In this document: one piece after another, positions 8,195 to 20,400 of the stretch
Layout of the letters: each line of letters opens with the position of its first letter
Numbering within the stretch: the stretch's first letter is position 1
DNA from: Candidatus Dojkabacteria bacterium
GTDB taxonomy: Bacteria; Patescibacteriota; Dojkabacteria; B142; WJKM01
Assembly: GCA_014729085.1 (NCBI GenBank)
Contig: WJKM01000012.1
Span: forward strand, 1 to 59,546
Direction: 5' to 3'
DNA: 59,546 nt
Program-made: the position numbers and the translations under genes
Notes under the pieces: generated by a model
What the model was told of the DNA's origin: nothing
What the model saw: only the letters and a program-made list of their open reading frames with translations
Databases searched by the model: none

Positions 8195-11100
8195 TTAATC
8201 TATCCTAACTTCATTTAATTCCTGCCAACTTCCTCTACCAGGAAGATACATTTCTTGCATCCAGACACCACCGGAGCTAAATTTACCTTCAAAAACTGCT
8301 CTCGCATAAAATACAAAAGTATAGACACCACGTCTCATATGAGTATTATATATAGTATCGCCAGTATAAAACACTACATCATCTTGATTTATTGAAAGAT
8401 TAGCTAAGAATCTCCTTTGCTCATTTTCCTCTTTTAAATTCTCAAAGAGTTCATTACTTGTAAGATTTAAATTAAAGTCTACGGGTTTTAAACCAGCAGG
8501 AATAGGTATTCTTATCTCACTTTGTCCCAAATCTTCTTTTGTAAAAACATATGTCTTTACCTTATATAAATTCCCTAGTCTGAAATTTATTCTACCTTCA
8601 TCTGGAAATAACTGATTATCATTCATATCATAGAATCTTGTTGCCACCGCTACACCATTATCTTTTGAAGATATATTCTGCATAGGAATTTGGTATTCTA
8701 ATTTTACCTGGTAAAAAAACAAAGACTCATTTTTACTGTCTACATATATGTTTAAATCCGATTCAGACTTAGGAAGAGTAACCTCCAATACCAATCCCTC
8801 TTCTTCTCTTTTAAACTTAGTATATTCTTTGCCATTCACTTCAATTACAGGTCTTGCATATTCTAGATCCAACCTATAAACTTTTTTTGCAGTCCTTAAA
8901 GCTTTCACAACATATAAAGTTGATTGGGTGCCCATATAGCGGTTATTTTCAACCTCGTATTTTAGATAATTAATTACTGGGATTAATCTAGGATCAGGTC
9001 CGAAGATTTTAACAAGTGTTTCCAATATGATTGCGGTAGTCTTTAGATCGTTGTTATAAAAATATGAATTAAGCACTTTATCATCCTGCCAATAGGTTTT
9101 CCCTTTTATAGACTTTCTTTCCTCTAAAATTGAATAACTTAATAATTCAATCTTGTTCTTAATTTCCTCTCTCTCTTTGGTTGCAATCTTATCAGAATGG
9201 AAATAATTGAAATAGGTTTCTAACAAATAAACCCTTGAAAGCAAAGTAAGATTATTTCTGTTTTTATTGAAATAATTATTAACTCCTCCTATATCAAAAT
9301 AGTCATCCTCAGAAAGTATACTCCATGCAAATAGCTTTTCTGAGCCCATTTCATTTATATTATTCTGCATATAGTTTTGAGCTCTTTTTAATCTTTTATC
9401 ATTAACTTCAATATCAATTCTTTCTAACTCTCTCAATGCATAATAAGAATAAATTGAATTAAAAGGATTACTTTTACTATTTTCCCAAACTCCCCAACCT
9501 CCATCATTGTTTTGCAAAACATATAATCTTTGAATTCCTTCATCAATATTTTCCTTAACTTTCTGCTGATCTGCATAAGGTATAAGGCCAAGAAGGGTAG
9601 AGGAGGTCTGCTCACTGCACTTATTTTCATAATTCATAAAATAGCTTTTCATTGTATCTAGGTCTCCTACTACTCTATCGGATAACAGTATCTTCAAGTT
9701 TTTTTCTGAAATCTCATGGCCTTTTGGAAAAGTAAAATTCACCGATTGTTCATTCTTAGTTTCACCAAAGAATAGCTTCTCTCTTTCTATAGTATCAGAC
9801 TGAATCTCAATAACCCTTTCTTCAGCATCTAAAACTTTTTCATCTTTATGAATAGAAAAATTCAGTGTTGCCTCTCCTGTGTTTACAGGTATATACTCAT
9901 ATTCAATAGGGAAATTCTCCTTTGATACCTCATACAAACATACTTGAAGATACTCATCATTGCATTTGACTGTGCCATTATCAACTTCTAATTTTACTGT
10001 CGTCTCACTCAAAAAATCTGGTTCAAAGACTGCATCGTAAACTACTTTTACGGTATCTCCCTTGATAAGATAGCTAGGTATTTGAGGTACAATATTTACA
10101 TCTTTTGATACAAGTATCTCTTTTTCTGCCACAGCAAACGAACTATCTTTTGTTATACCAATTGCAATAATAGACCAAGTAGTAAGGTTATCTGGTAATT
10201 CAAACTTAAAATTAAAATTACCATTCTCAGTTACATTGTGTGGACGCCATAGAGCGACATCTTTGAAATCTTTTCTAATATCTTCAGATTGCAAGTCAAA
10301 ATCAGAAGCTCTTGAACCACCACCAGAACCACCTTTATTTCCCCATTTCTTTTCTGCCATTAACTTATTTTCATAAATTGATAGGTTTGAAGCTGTTTCT
10401 ACATCTAATCCCCAATCTGTCCAAAACGAATCGGTCATATAATCTGCCAAGTCTTTATTATGATCAACTTTCGCTAAATCTAATACCGCCTTATCTACAA
10501 CTGCAATGAGATATTCAACCTCCTGATTGCCAGTAGTCCTAAGAGAAACATTAACCGTTTCCTGCGGATGATACTCTTCTTTATTCGTGGATATTGAAGT
10601 GTCTATTTGCTTTTGTGAAGTTTCAACTTTAATCTTCTGAGTTCCTAACTTAAAATCCAAAAATCCTTTCTGCCAGTCATGAGGGACAAATGCAAAAAAA
10701 GAATAGTAGAAATTTGGAATAAACTTATCGGAAATTTTAGTAATAAAACCATCAACATTCCTTAAATCTATAACTTCCCAGTCATAAATATCACCTCGTT
10801 CTATAGTAACTAAAGCTTTATAATTCGAATGAGGTAACTCGGGAAGAAGCCGTGCTTTATCTCCGATTTTATATTCTTCCTTATCAGGCTTTAAACCTGC
10901 TTTTATATCATCTTGATAAAAAGGATAATATGAATAGCTTCCTTGTGCAAAAACATAAAATGATGTCCGATTGTAAATTTTGCGATTTGACTCTGAGAAA
11001 AACTCAACTTCATACCTACCTTCAATATCCGGCAAGTATTCGAAGTCAATAACCCCATTACTATTTGTCATTCCGATAGTTGAAAATACTTCAACCTCTT

Positions 11101-14100
11101 CATAAATATTTTCCCAATAATAAACACCATTCTCCCTTCTTCTTTTTACTTGACGATTATCTATTCTATTTACACGAATAACAACATTTTTGTTAGATCT
11201 TGGCTTCAAATCTTCGTCTAAAAATACTGCCTGGGCTTTGAAAGGTTCCTTTTCTCCAATACTCCCATAATATTGCTTATTATCTATTCCAACAACACCA
11301 CCTTTTGGTGCTAAAACCTTATAAAAAGTTTGATATTCTTCGTTTCCCATTTCATCTCTAACTTTTACTTCGATAGAAACATATTTTGCTAATGAATAAG
11401 CTATTTGAGAAGGAACATTAATTGGGACTTTGAGATTTGTAAAACCATATTCGTCTGTCCTTGTTGTTGCACTACCTATTTTGATTGAATTATATTGATT
11501 ATAATTATCAAAAGTATAACGGGTTGGAAAACTGTACTTTTTATACTCCTCATTTAGATTTTCGACGTAGTAATTATCATACAGATCCCTTGCATATAGA
11601 TTGACCTCGACATTTGCATTTGCAAGCGGTTTGCCGAAGTAATATCTAGCCTCAACTTCCATATTTACGTTATCACCATCTTTATAAAATTCTTTATCAT
11701 CTTGTATTGAAGCAATAAAAGAGTAATTAAATACTTTGTATGCAGAAATACGAAAATTGCCAATGTATCTATTATCAATATACAAATCATACTTACCACT
11801 ATTCAATTTATCACTAAGTTTCAATGAATCGTTTGCAGTACCGAATTCGGAAAGTTCTAAATTATCTGAGTAAATTGGGCTATTTGTTGAATCTCTAATC
11901 TCGACGGGAATTTCTCCGGATGGAATAGACAAACCTCTTTCTTCTTTTTTTCGGGCAAAAATCTTAAAATGAACGTTTTGACCTTTCTTGTATATCGGAC
12001 GGTCAAAATAAACTTGGTATACTTTATCTCTTTGGCTTCCATAACTGCCATATGCTCCATAATATTCAAGACCTCTGTCATATGAGCTTGATACAAATAT
12101 ATCACCATCTTCCGAATAAACGTATATGGGTTCAATTAACATTTGCTGATTAAACTGAACAACACCAGATTGATCTGTTTTAGATTCAATTGTATTCTTT
12201 CCGCTTTTCAACTTCAAATTTTTCCCCACTAGTGGGTCTGCAGAGTTTGTATTTACATTCCAAACCAATACAGTATCTTCTGTATGCTTCATCACCGAAA
12301 CATACTCAGAGACAATTAATATTCGGAAATCACGGTATTTATGGTCTTGACTAAAAGCTCTAACTATATATATACCATTGGCTATATTGTTTAAAGGATA
12401 TTGAAATTGTGACATTTTATATCTAACATTCTCATTATCAAAATCATCAAAAATTTTAGTCCAAGATTTTACAACTTTGTCTTTTCTGAAAGCAATTTTC
12501 ATCTTTTGTTTCTGATTATCTTTACTTTTTATTGCAATTAAATCCTCTGGTGTTATCTTTATTATTTCAATTTGGATATTATTCAAATTCATTGATTCAA
12601 GAAGAACTCTGTATTCATCATTTGCGTCGACATATGCCGTTTGATTACCAAAAATATTTAATTCTGATGGTGGAGCTACATTTTTAACTTCAAATTCTAC
12701 TTTTATATCATCATTTAATCTATTTCCGAATCTATCTGTTAAACCTTCAGAAATATTAATTTCATAAACGTTCTCATCACGAAAATCAGCCTCTATATGT
12801 ATTTCATCCTGTTTATAAGATGGAATATAGATATATGAATTCAATTCCCCCTTCATGCCAGTCAAACTTTTTACGAAAATTAAATCAGACAATTCCTTCG
12901 TTGAATAAATCATCTCATTTGTAAAAGTAAATTTGACAATACCTGCAGCATATTCGGACTTCTCATTGCCATCAAGAATCCCATCTTTGATGTTACTTTC
13001 AATAAGATTGAATTCTGAAGGCACAGTTATACTTCGCTCATAATCGTAAGTCATAGTTTGCCCATATTGATTATGGAGATCTTTGCTTATAAAAAAAGAA
13101 TATTCCTTTCCATCAATCCAGTTTTCTTTTGGAATTATCGAAGCAACTCTATATTCTTTATCTTCGGATGGAGTAGGGTAGTCATACAAGTTATATTTTT
13201 CTTCTAATTTACTATATATTGATGTACTCCAAATCACCTCGTAAGGAATAATCAAATTGTCCGATTTATATATTTTTGCATTAGCTCTGAAAGTCACCTT
13301 ATCTACATCCGAATCCATAATTACTACAATCTTATCTCTTGTTCTAGCCTTTACGTCTCCATTAAAACCCTTAATAAAGCCTATAGTATCTAATTGATTT
13401 ACTTTGTCCTCTCCTGGTGTAAATTGAGCTATATAATCCTTTTTCATACCCAATCCAAATTCATTATGTACTTTTTCTGCACTTATTCTTATTTCATATG
13501 TCTTTCCGATTTCTAAAGCCTCTTGAGGTACAAACCTTAAACTCGAAGCTGTTAGAATTTCTGATTTTCCTGAGATATTTGGCTCAAACTCGATGAAATC
13601 AGTAATATCTGCGTTAACATCCTTAAAAATATTCGTATTAAAACTTATTAATAACTCCTCTTGAGAAGAAATTCCATTTTCAAAATTTGTTAATTCTACT
13701 TTTGGAGTTCTTACTGAATCAAATACAAGAAAAAAGTCATTGTCTAAGAAATTAAAATCAGTAGCAGATAAATCTATCTGGTAGGTTCTATCCGGTTCCC
13801 AGCCATCATTATGTGAAATTTTTATAGTATTTTGACTTAATTCAAGTTTAATTTCCTCACCGAGATCCTTATTTAATTCTTCTTGTATTAATTCCAGATC
13901 AGGTTTTTCTGTAAAAGTTAAGTATATTTCTTCATCTAAACTTACATCTTCAGCACCGTTTATAATAGAAGCAGAGGTAACTTGAGGCGAAAAATCTAAG
14001 CTTAAATTTTGAGGTTGGGCAGTTAAAACTTTGTATATATTAATAAAATAGAGCAGGACTAAGGGAAAAACACATAGTAAATATAAAGAACTAAATCCGA

Positions 14101-14290
14101 GTATTGTTATCTTTACAAATCTATGCTCTTTCTGAAGATCCTTTGGTACTAATTTGTAAAGTAGGGACTTTGTTTTCTTCTTAAATTTTGCCCATGGGAT
14201 AGAGCTTGTAGCTTTTTTAAAACTCTTTTGTATTTTATAAAATCTATTATTGTCTGAATTCTTTTCTTTTTGATTGGACACAGAATACAA
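8195..14290 (-). CDS. Alpha-2-macroglobulin family protein (paralogue 2), membrane anchored
   Basis: 2031 aa; N-terminal TM; Big_5-like repeats; MG2-type YFDRPIYKKGQNVHFKIFARK; glycine-rich loop KKWGNKGGSGGGSRASDF; LWRPHNVTENGNFNFKFELPDNLTTWSIIAIGITKD (A2M); thioester NKCSEQTSST; LYVLQNNDGGWGVW. Confidence 0.93.
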   Translation of the reverse strand: MYSVSNQKEKNSDNNRFYKIQKSFKKATSSIPWAKFKKKTKSLLYKLVPKDLQKEHRFVKITILGFSSLYLLCVFPLVLLYFINIYKVLTAQPQNLSLDFSPQVTSASIINGAEDVSLDEEIYLTFTEKPDLELIQEELNKDLGEEIKLELSQNTIKISHNDGWEPDRTYQIDLSATDFNFLDNDFFLVFDSVRTPKVELTNFENGISSQEELLISFNTNIFKDVNADITDFIEFEPNISGKSEILTASSLRFVPQEALEIGKTYEIRISAEKVHNEFGLGMKKDYIAQFTPGEDKVNQLDTIGFIKGFNGDVKARTRDKIVVIMDSDVDKVTFRANAKIYKSDNLIIPYEVIWSTSIYSKLEEKYNLYDYPTPSEDKEYRVASIIPKENWIDGKEYSFFISKDLHNQYGQTMTYDYERSITVPSEFNLIESNIKDGILDGNEKSEYAAGIVKFTFTNEMIYSTKELSDLIFVKSLTGMKGELNSYIYIPSYKQDEIHIEADFRDENVYEINISEGLTDRFGNRLNDDIKVEFEVKNVAPPSELNIFGNQTAYVDANDEYRVLLESMNLNNIQIEIIKITPEDLIAIKSKDNQKQKMKIAFRKDKVVKSWTKIFDDFDNENVRYKMSQFQYPLNNIANGIYIVRAFSQDHKYRDFRILIVSEYVSVMKHTEDTVLVWNVNTNSADPLVGKNLKLKSGKNTIESKTDQSGVVQFNQQMLIEPIYVYSEDGDIFVSSSYDRGLEYYGAYGSYGSQRDKVYQVYFDRPIYKKGQNVHFKIFARKKEERGLSIPSGEIPVEIRDSTNSPIYSDNLELSEFGTANDSLKLSDKLNSGKYDLYIDNRYIGNFRISAYKVFNYSFIASIQDDKEFYKDGDNVNMEVEARYYFGKPLANANVEVNLYARDLYDNYYVENLNEEYKKYSFPTRYTFDNYNQYNSIKIGSATTRTDEYGFTNLKVPINVPSQIAYSLAKYVSIEVKVRDEMGNEEYQTFYKVLAPKGGVVGIDNKQYYGSIGEKEPFKAQAVFLDEDLKPRSNKNVVIRVNRIDNRQVKRRRENGVYYWENIYEEVEVFSTIGMTNSNGVIDFEYLPDIEGRYEVEFFSESNRKIYNRTSFYVFAQGSYSYYPFYQDDIKAGLKPDKEEYKIGDKARLLPELPHSNYKALVTIERGDIYDWEVIDLRNVDGFITKISDKFIPNFYYSFFAFVPHDWQKGFLDFKLGTQKIKVETSQKQIDTSISTNKEEYHPQETVNVSLRTTGNQEVEYLIAVVDKAVLDLAKVDHNKDLADYMTDSFWTDWGLDVETASNLSIYENKLMAEKKWGNKGGSGGGSRASDFDLQSEDIRKDFKDVALWRPHNVTENGNFNFKFELPDNLTTWSIIAIGITKDSSFAVAEKEILVSKDVNIVPQIPSYLIKGDTVKVVYDAVFEPDFLSETTVKLEVDNGTVKCNDEYLQVCLYEVSKENFPIEYEYIPVNTGEATLNFSIHKDEKVLDAEERVIEIQSDTIEREKLFFGETKNEQSVNFTFPKGHEISEKNLKILLSDRVVGDLDTMKSYFMNYENKCSEQTSSTLLGLIPYADQQKVKENIDEGIQRLYVLQNNDGGWGVWENSKSNPFNSIYSYYALRELERIDIEVNDKRLKRAQNYMQNNINEMGSEKLFAWSILSEDDYFDIGGVNNYFNKNRNNLTLLSRVYLLETYFNYFHSDKIATKEREEIKNKIELLSYSILEERKSIKGKTYWQDDKVLNSYFYNNDLKTTAIILETLVKIFGPDPRLIPVINYLKYEVENNRYMGTQSTLYVVKALRTAKKVYRLDLEYARPVIEVNGKEYTKFKREEEGLVLEVTLPKSESDLNIYVDSKNESLFFYQVKLEYQIPMQNISSKDNGVAVATRFYDMNDNQLFPDEGRINFRLGNLYKVKTYVFTKEDLGQSEIRIPIPAGLKPVDFNLNLTSNELFENLKEENEQRRFLANLSINQDDVVFYTGDTIYNTHMRRGVYTFVFYARAVFEGKFSSGGVWMQEMYLPGRGSWQELNEVRID

Positions 14291-14416
14291 CTTCTAATTT
14301 AAATATAGCAATATATTGTAAACTAATTAGTCTAGTAAGAACAATTAATTAATAATAGAGATATATTCTATCTATTCAATTCAACACAATTTATAATTTC
14401 ATGTCCAAATCATTAT

Positions 14417-17400
14417 TTAGACAATTTTAACCTCTCTTAAATCTTGCCATGCACCTCTACCAGGTAAATACATCTCCTGCATCCATTCACCAGGAGCATA
14501 GTACTCACCCTTAATATTAGCCCTTACATAGAAGGTAAATGTATATACACCTCTTTTCATCTGTGAATCGTAAAGTTTATCTCCTGAATAAAAAACAACA
14601 TCCTCTTCATTGACTGAAAGATTTTCAAAAACTTTAGGATTTTCATTCTCCTGTTTAAGATTTTCAAATAATTCTTCGCTTGTTAAATTTAGATTAAAGT
14701 CAATAGCTTTTAGACCGGCTGGAATTGGAATTCTTATTTCAGACTGTTCCAAATCATCTTTAATCAAAACTGTTGTTTTTGCTTTGTATATCGCTCCTTG
14801 ATGAAAAATTTCCTTTCCTTGTTTATCAATCTTTAAAGGGTTGTCCTCCATATTAAAATACTCTGTATATAGACTCATACCTTTATCTCGAGCGGTAATT
14901 TTCGAATAGGAGATTTTATACTCCAAATCAATTTGGAAAAATATTAATGAATCGTTTCTACTCCTAACTTCAACAAGAACAGAGGGTTCATCGGAAGGTA
15001 ATTCCATTTCTAATACTAGGTTATCATCCTCACTATCAAATTTTCTGTATACTTCTTCACCTACAATAACTTCCGGATATGAATTCTCCAAATCCAATTT
15101 GAATATTTTCTTAGCTTTTTCTAAAGCCTTAAAAATATAGATGTTTGATTGAGTTCCTAAATGTTCATTTGTTGCTAACTCGTATTTCAAATAACTAATA
15201 ATTGGTACTAAGGATAAATCATCCCCCTTTAAATCAAGCAAAACATCCAATATTACTGATGTTGTTTTAATATTGTTATTGTAGTAATAATAATTGGATT
15301 TTGCATCATCCTGCCAGTAAGCTTTTCCATCTGTTAATCTCATCTCGTTTAAAATCACATTTTGAAGGTGGTCTATTTTTGCCTGGATAGCATCACTTTC
15401 TTCAGCGGAAACCGCGCTTGAATTAACGTATTCATTAAATGCATTAAGTATATAAGCTTTATTAATAAGCGACATACCATCTTTATTAGCATCATAATAA
15501 CTATTCATTGCATTGATATCGAATTTCTCAACATCAGCTAATATACTCAGTGCAAATGGTTTGTTCGCCTCCATACTTCCAAGTCGACCCAGTATATAAT
15601 CCTCACCTCTTTTTAATCTGTCTTTATCTACATTAAACTCAGCACTTTCCAAATATTTCAATGTAAAGTAGGCATAAACCGAATTGTAGTCTAAGCTCTC
15701 TCCATCTTCCCAAACTCCCCAGCCACCATCGTCATTTTGTAAAACATATAATCTTTGAATTCCTTTGTTTATCTGTCCTTTGACTCGTTCATCATCTGCA
15801 TAAGGAACTAATGCCTGTATCGTAGACGAAGTTTGTTCACTACATTTATTCTGGTAACTGGTAAAATAATTCTTGATCTTAGATAAATCCCCAACTATTT
15901 TATCGGACAAGACAACTTTTAGCTTCTTAGATTCCCCTTGATGTCCATTAGGATAAATAAATGAAAATTTATTTTGATCCTTAGTATCTCCAAAAAATAT
16001 TTCGTTTCTTACTTGCGCATCATCATTAATCCTTATTGTCCTTTCCTCAGCATCTAGTATCTGATTTCCATTAGTCACCCCAAAACGAACTTTAGCCTCT
16101 CCTTCTTTATCAGGATAAAAATTATACTCCACTGGGAAATCTTCGCTTGTAACTTTTGAAAAACATTCCTTTTGTAATTTATCTCCACATTTGATTCTTG
16201 CATTATCTACTTCAATCTTTGCACCTAACTCCTTTTTGATAAATTTATCTGTAAAACTTGCATTGTAAATCAATTTCGATTTGTCTGACTGCGATAAATA
16301 GGGTGGAAGACCAGCAATAATATTCACATCATTTGAAACTACGATATCTTCGATTGCAACTGCAAAGCTTGTATCTTTGGTAATTCCAACAACGGCAATT
16401 GCCCAGGTTGTAAGATTATCAGGAACTTCAAAGTCTAAAGTTAAATTACCATCACGAGCTACTTCCGCAGGTATCCATAAAGCTACTTCCTCAAAATTTC
16501 TTCGTATATCTTCGATTTGCAGACTTGGTCCACCTCCACCTCCATCACCAGAACCTCCTTTATTCCCCCATTTTTTCTTTGCTATTAATTTATTCTCATA
16601 AATTGCTAAGTTTGACGCTGTCGTTACGCCTAGATTCCAATTTGTCCAATAAGTCTGTACTAGATTTTTAGCTAGATCCTCATTAGGATCTACTTTTGAC
16701 AAATCAATTATAGCCTTATCAACGACTGCAATTGCGTACTCCACTGATTTATTGCTATTAGTATTAATTGAGAGCTCAACGTTTTCTCCTGGATAATATC
16801 TCTCCTTATCTGTTTCAATTGTTGTTTTAATCTCTCTTCCGGATGTAGCCACTTTAATTTCTGTAAGGCCCATTTTTAAATCAAGAAATTCTGCCCCCAT
16901 ATCATGAGGAGAAAAGGCTACAAAAGAATAATAAAAATTAGGCTGTAAATTCTGTGTAATCTTGACATTAAGATTATTGACCTCATTTAAGTTCACTACA
17001 TCGTATTCTAAAATTGTATCCCTTTCTAGAGTAACTAATGCCATATAATTAGGTCCCGGAAGCTGAGGAGTAAGTACTGCTGTATCCCCAACATTGTACT
17101 CTGCTTTGTTTGTCTTTAGGACCGATCTCACGTCATTAGTATATGCAAAATAATAATCAAACCTGCCATAATTGTAGTCATAAGCATAAAAATTTACTGA
17201 ATGTTTAATTCTAGAATTGGATGAAGAGCTTACTTTTACTTCGTAGTCACCTTCGACTTCGGGGTTATACGTAAAGATTGCTCTCCCTTTTGAATCAGTT
17301 GTAATAACAGTCGAATAAACTTCTTTAGTCTCTTCAACCCAATCCCAATAATAGACTCCACTTTCCCTTCTCCTTTTTACTTGTCTCCTATCTTTGCGAA

Positions 17401-20400
17401 TTACATCAACGTTCAAACTCTGTCCAGGAGCTTCCTTAAACATACTGTTAAAATACACTATTTCTGCCTTGTATGGTGTTGCATCTTGAGTACTAACATA
17501 ATATCTTTTATTGTTTATTCCAATAAAACCACCTTTAGGAGAAAGACTCTTATAGAAAGTTTTATATTCCTCCATACCTATGTGATCCCTTACCTTTACC
17601 TCAACAGATAAAATTTTTGCACTACCATATGCAATTTTATTCGATACTTCTATTGGGACAGAAAGCTTTGCTTTCCCATTCTTATCAGTTTTAACTGTCA
17701 TAGAACCTGCTTTCTCGGAATTATAATCTGTATCCGTATGATCCAAATAATCATCATAATCCCAGTTGTACTGATGATCAGATAATCCTGGAAATGAAAA
17801 ATGTTTATAATCCCCCCGCAAGGCTTTATCGAAAAATAGAGTAGAGCTATCTCTCACATATAGATTCACTTCTACATCTGCATCTGCTAAAGGTTCACCA
17901 AAATAATAATATGCATCAACTTCGACATCGACTTCATCATTTACACTATATATCTCTTTTTCATCTACAGACGCAGTGAATGAATAATTAAATATTTGAT
18001 ATGCAGAAATGCGGAATCCATCAATAAATTGGCCATTAACATACATATAATAAAGACCGCTATCTAATTTCTTGTCTAAATGAAATGTATCATAAGCTGT
18101 ACCAAAGTCAGTTACCTCTAATTCCCCATTATAAATTGAATTCCCACTTTCATCTTGTACTTCGACTTCCAAATTATCTCTTTGGATAGATAAAGTGTTA
18201 TTTTCTCTCCTTCGTGTAAAAACCTTAAAATGGACATCTTGATCGGCCTTATAAATTGGTCTGTCAAAATATACATAATGAATTGTAGTATCTTCATTAT
18301 AATAATATGAATTTACATAATCATATTTCTGCATACCGTCATCATATATACTAGAAACAAAAATTCTACCGTCTTCCGAATAAATATGGATTTTTCCTTT
18401 ACCACTTCCTTGAAATACTGCTACTCCTTTTGCATCAGTTGTAGCTGAAATTTTCTGTCCTCCATTTCTTAAAATCAATGGTTGGTCAGCTACTGGATTT
18501 CCAGTTTGAGAATTTGCAACCCAAGCTATGGTTTTATCATTAGTTTTTTTAATAACTACACTATTTTGAGAAATAATTAGAAGTCTATAATCTCGATACT
18601 TTTCCGATTGATCTTTAGCTCTGATTATATAAAGCCCATCTTCTACATTGCCAATAGGATATTGAAATTGAAGCAACCCATATTTAACATCTTCACTTTT
18701 TTCGAAATTTTCAAAATGCTTTGTCCAAGTTTGTACAATATCGCCCATTTCGAATACTTCATCCTGAGTTCTATTACCTTCTTCGGCATGTACAAATTCC
18801 TCAGGTGCAATTTTTGCCAATTCAACTTTAATATCATTCAAATGCATTGATTCAAGTAAAACTCTATAAGTCCCATTATTATCGATATAAGCAACCCGCT
18901 TGCCAAATATATTTAATAATGATTTTGAGCCTACATTTTTTGCTTCAAATTCAAATTCTAAAGCTTTCCCAAGTTTATTTCCGTACATGTCCATAAGTTC
19001 TGGGGATACCCAAAGTCTGTATCTGTTTCCCTCTCGAAGGTCAGCTTCAATCTGAATATCATTATCTGCATAATAATATCCAGTATAGGCATAAATATTC
19101 ATTTCTCCTTTCTTACCAGTTAATGCTGTAAGTTTGATTAAATTTTTCAATTCTTCAGTTGAGTAAACCATTTCATTACTGAAGTCCAATTGGATATTTT
19201 TCCGATATTTCCCTCCATTAAAGACATTATTGGTGATATTGCTTCGTAAATACTCAAACTTTCCGGGTATTGAAATCGTTCTTTTATAGCCACGAGTCAT
19301 TTCCACTCCTGAATTCGATTTAAGTGACTTCGAAATTGTAATTTGATAGTTTTTACCTTCGTCCCAATTGTTGTGGGGTGTAATATCTGCTACTAGATAT
19401 TTCTTTTCTTTTTTCTTACCCGAATAATCATAAAAATAACTCACCTCTTTCTCTGCCTGATCATAGCTAACAGTTTTCCAACTAATTGAATATGGAATCT
19501 CCGTACTAGCATCCCATATCTTAGTTTCTTGTTTAAAACTATTCTTATTTACAACTTCATCTACAATTACGACAATACTATCTTTAGAATTAGCTTTAAC
19601 ATCAAATCTTGAACCTTTTATATAATCAACATAACTGCTTTCTTCTTCTTCTAATTTTTGAGTTTGTCCTGGTACAAAACTAATTTCATAGTCTTCCTCC
19701 ATACTTAGCCCAAAAGAATTTTGAATATCTTCTGCATTAATTCTTAGTTTTATCGACTGATTTAGTTCTAATTCATTCTTGGGAATAAAACGTAAGGATG
19801 TAGGGGAGATAATTTCTGTCTTCCCTTCGATAGCTGGTTCAAAATGTAAAAATTCTTTATTATTTTGTTTGTCATTGTCAAAAACATCTGTATTAAAACT
19901 AAGCAAAATTTTCTGTTTAGGATCAACATATCCTTCCAGATTTGTAAGAACTACCTGAGGTGTTTCTTGAGTTTTAAAAGATAAGAAAAAATCCTTTTCC
20001 AGAAACTCAAATTCTTCTTTTGAAAGAGTAATCTCATATTCTTTATCTGGCTCCCAACCTCCTTCTTTATGAATACCGACTTCTTTGGAGTTCTCTGTCT
20101 CTTCAACTATAATATTCTCATCCATGTCTTCTTTCAACTTCATTTCTATTGCTTCTAAGTCAGGCTCTTCTTTAAAGGTAAGGTATATACGTTCTTCTAA
20201 CTTAATATCTAATGCATCATTAAAAATCGAGGATTGGGTTACAGTCGGAGTAAAAGTAAATTCAAGATTCTGTGGTTTTGAATTAATGACTGTTAAGTAA
20301 TCTATAAGAAAATAAGCTCCCGCACCCATACTACTAACCAAAATAAACACTAGAAATGTCAAAGCAAATTTTATAGGAACTGGAAGTTTCTTAATAAAAG

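Noticed and set aside
10312-20300. Numerous short ORFs antisense to or out of frame with the A2M genes
   Set aside because: Expected by chance in 12 kb of AT-rich coding sequence; no conserved motifs.
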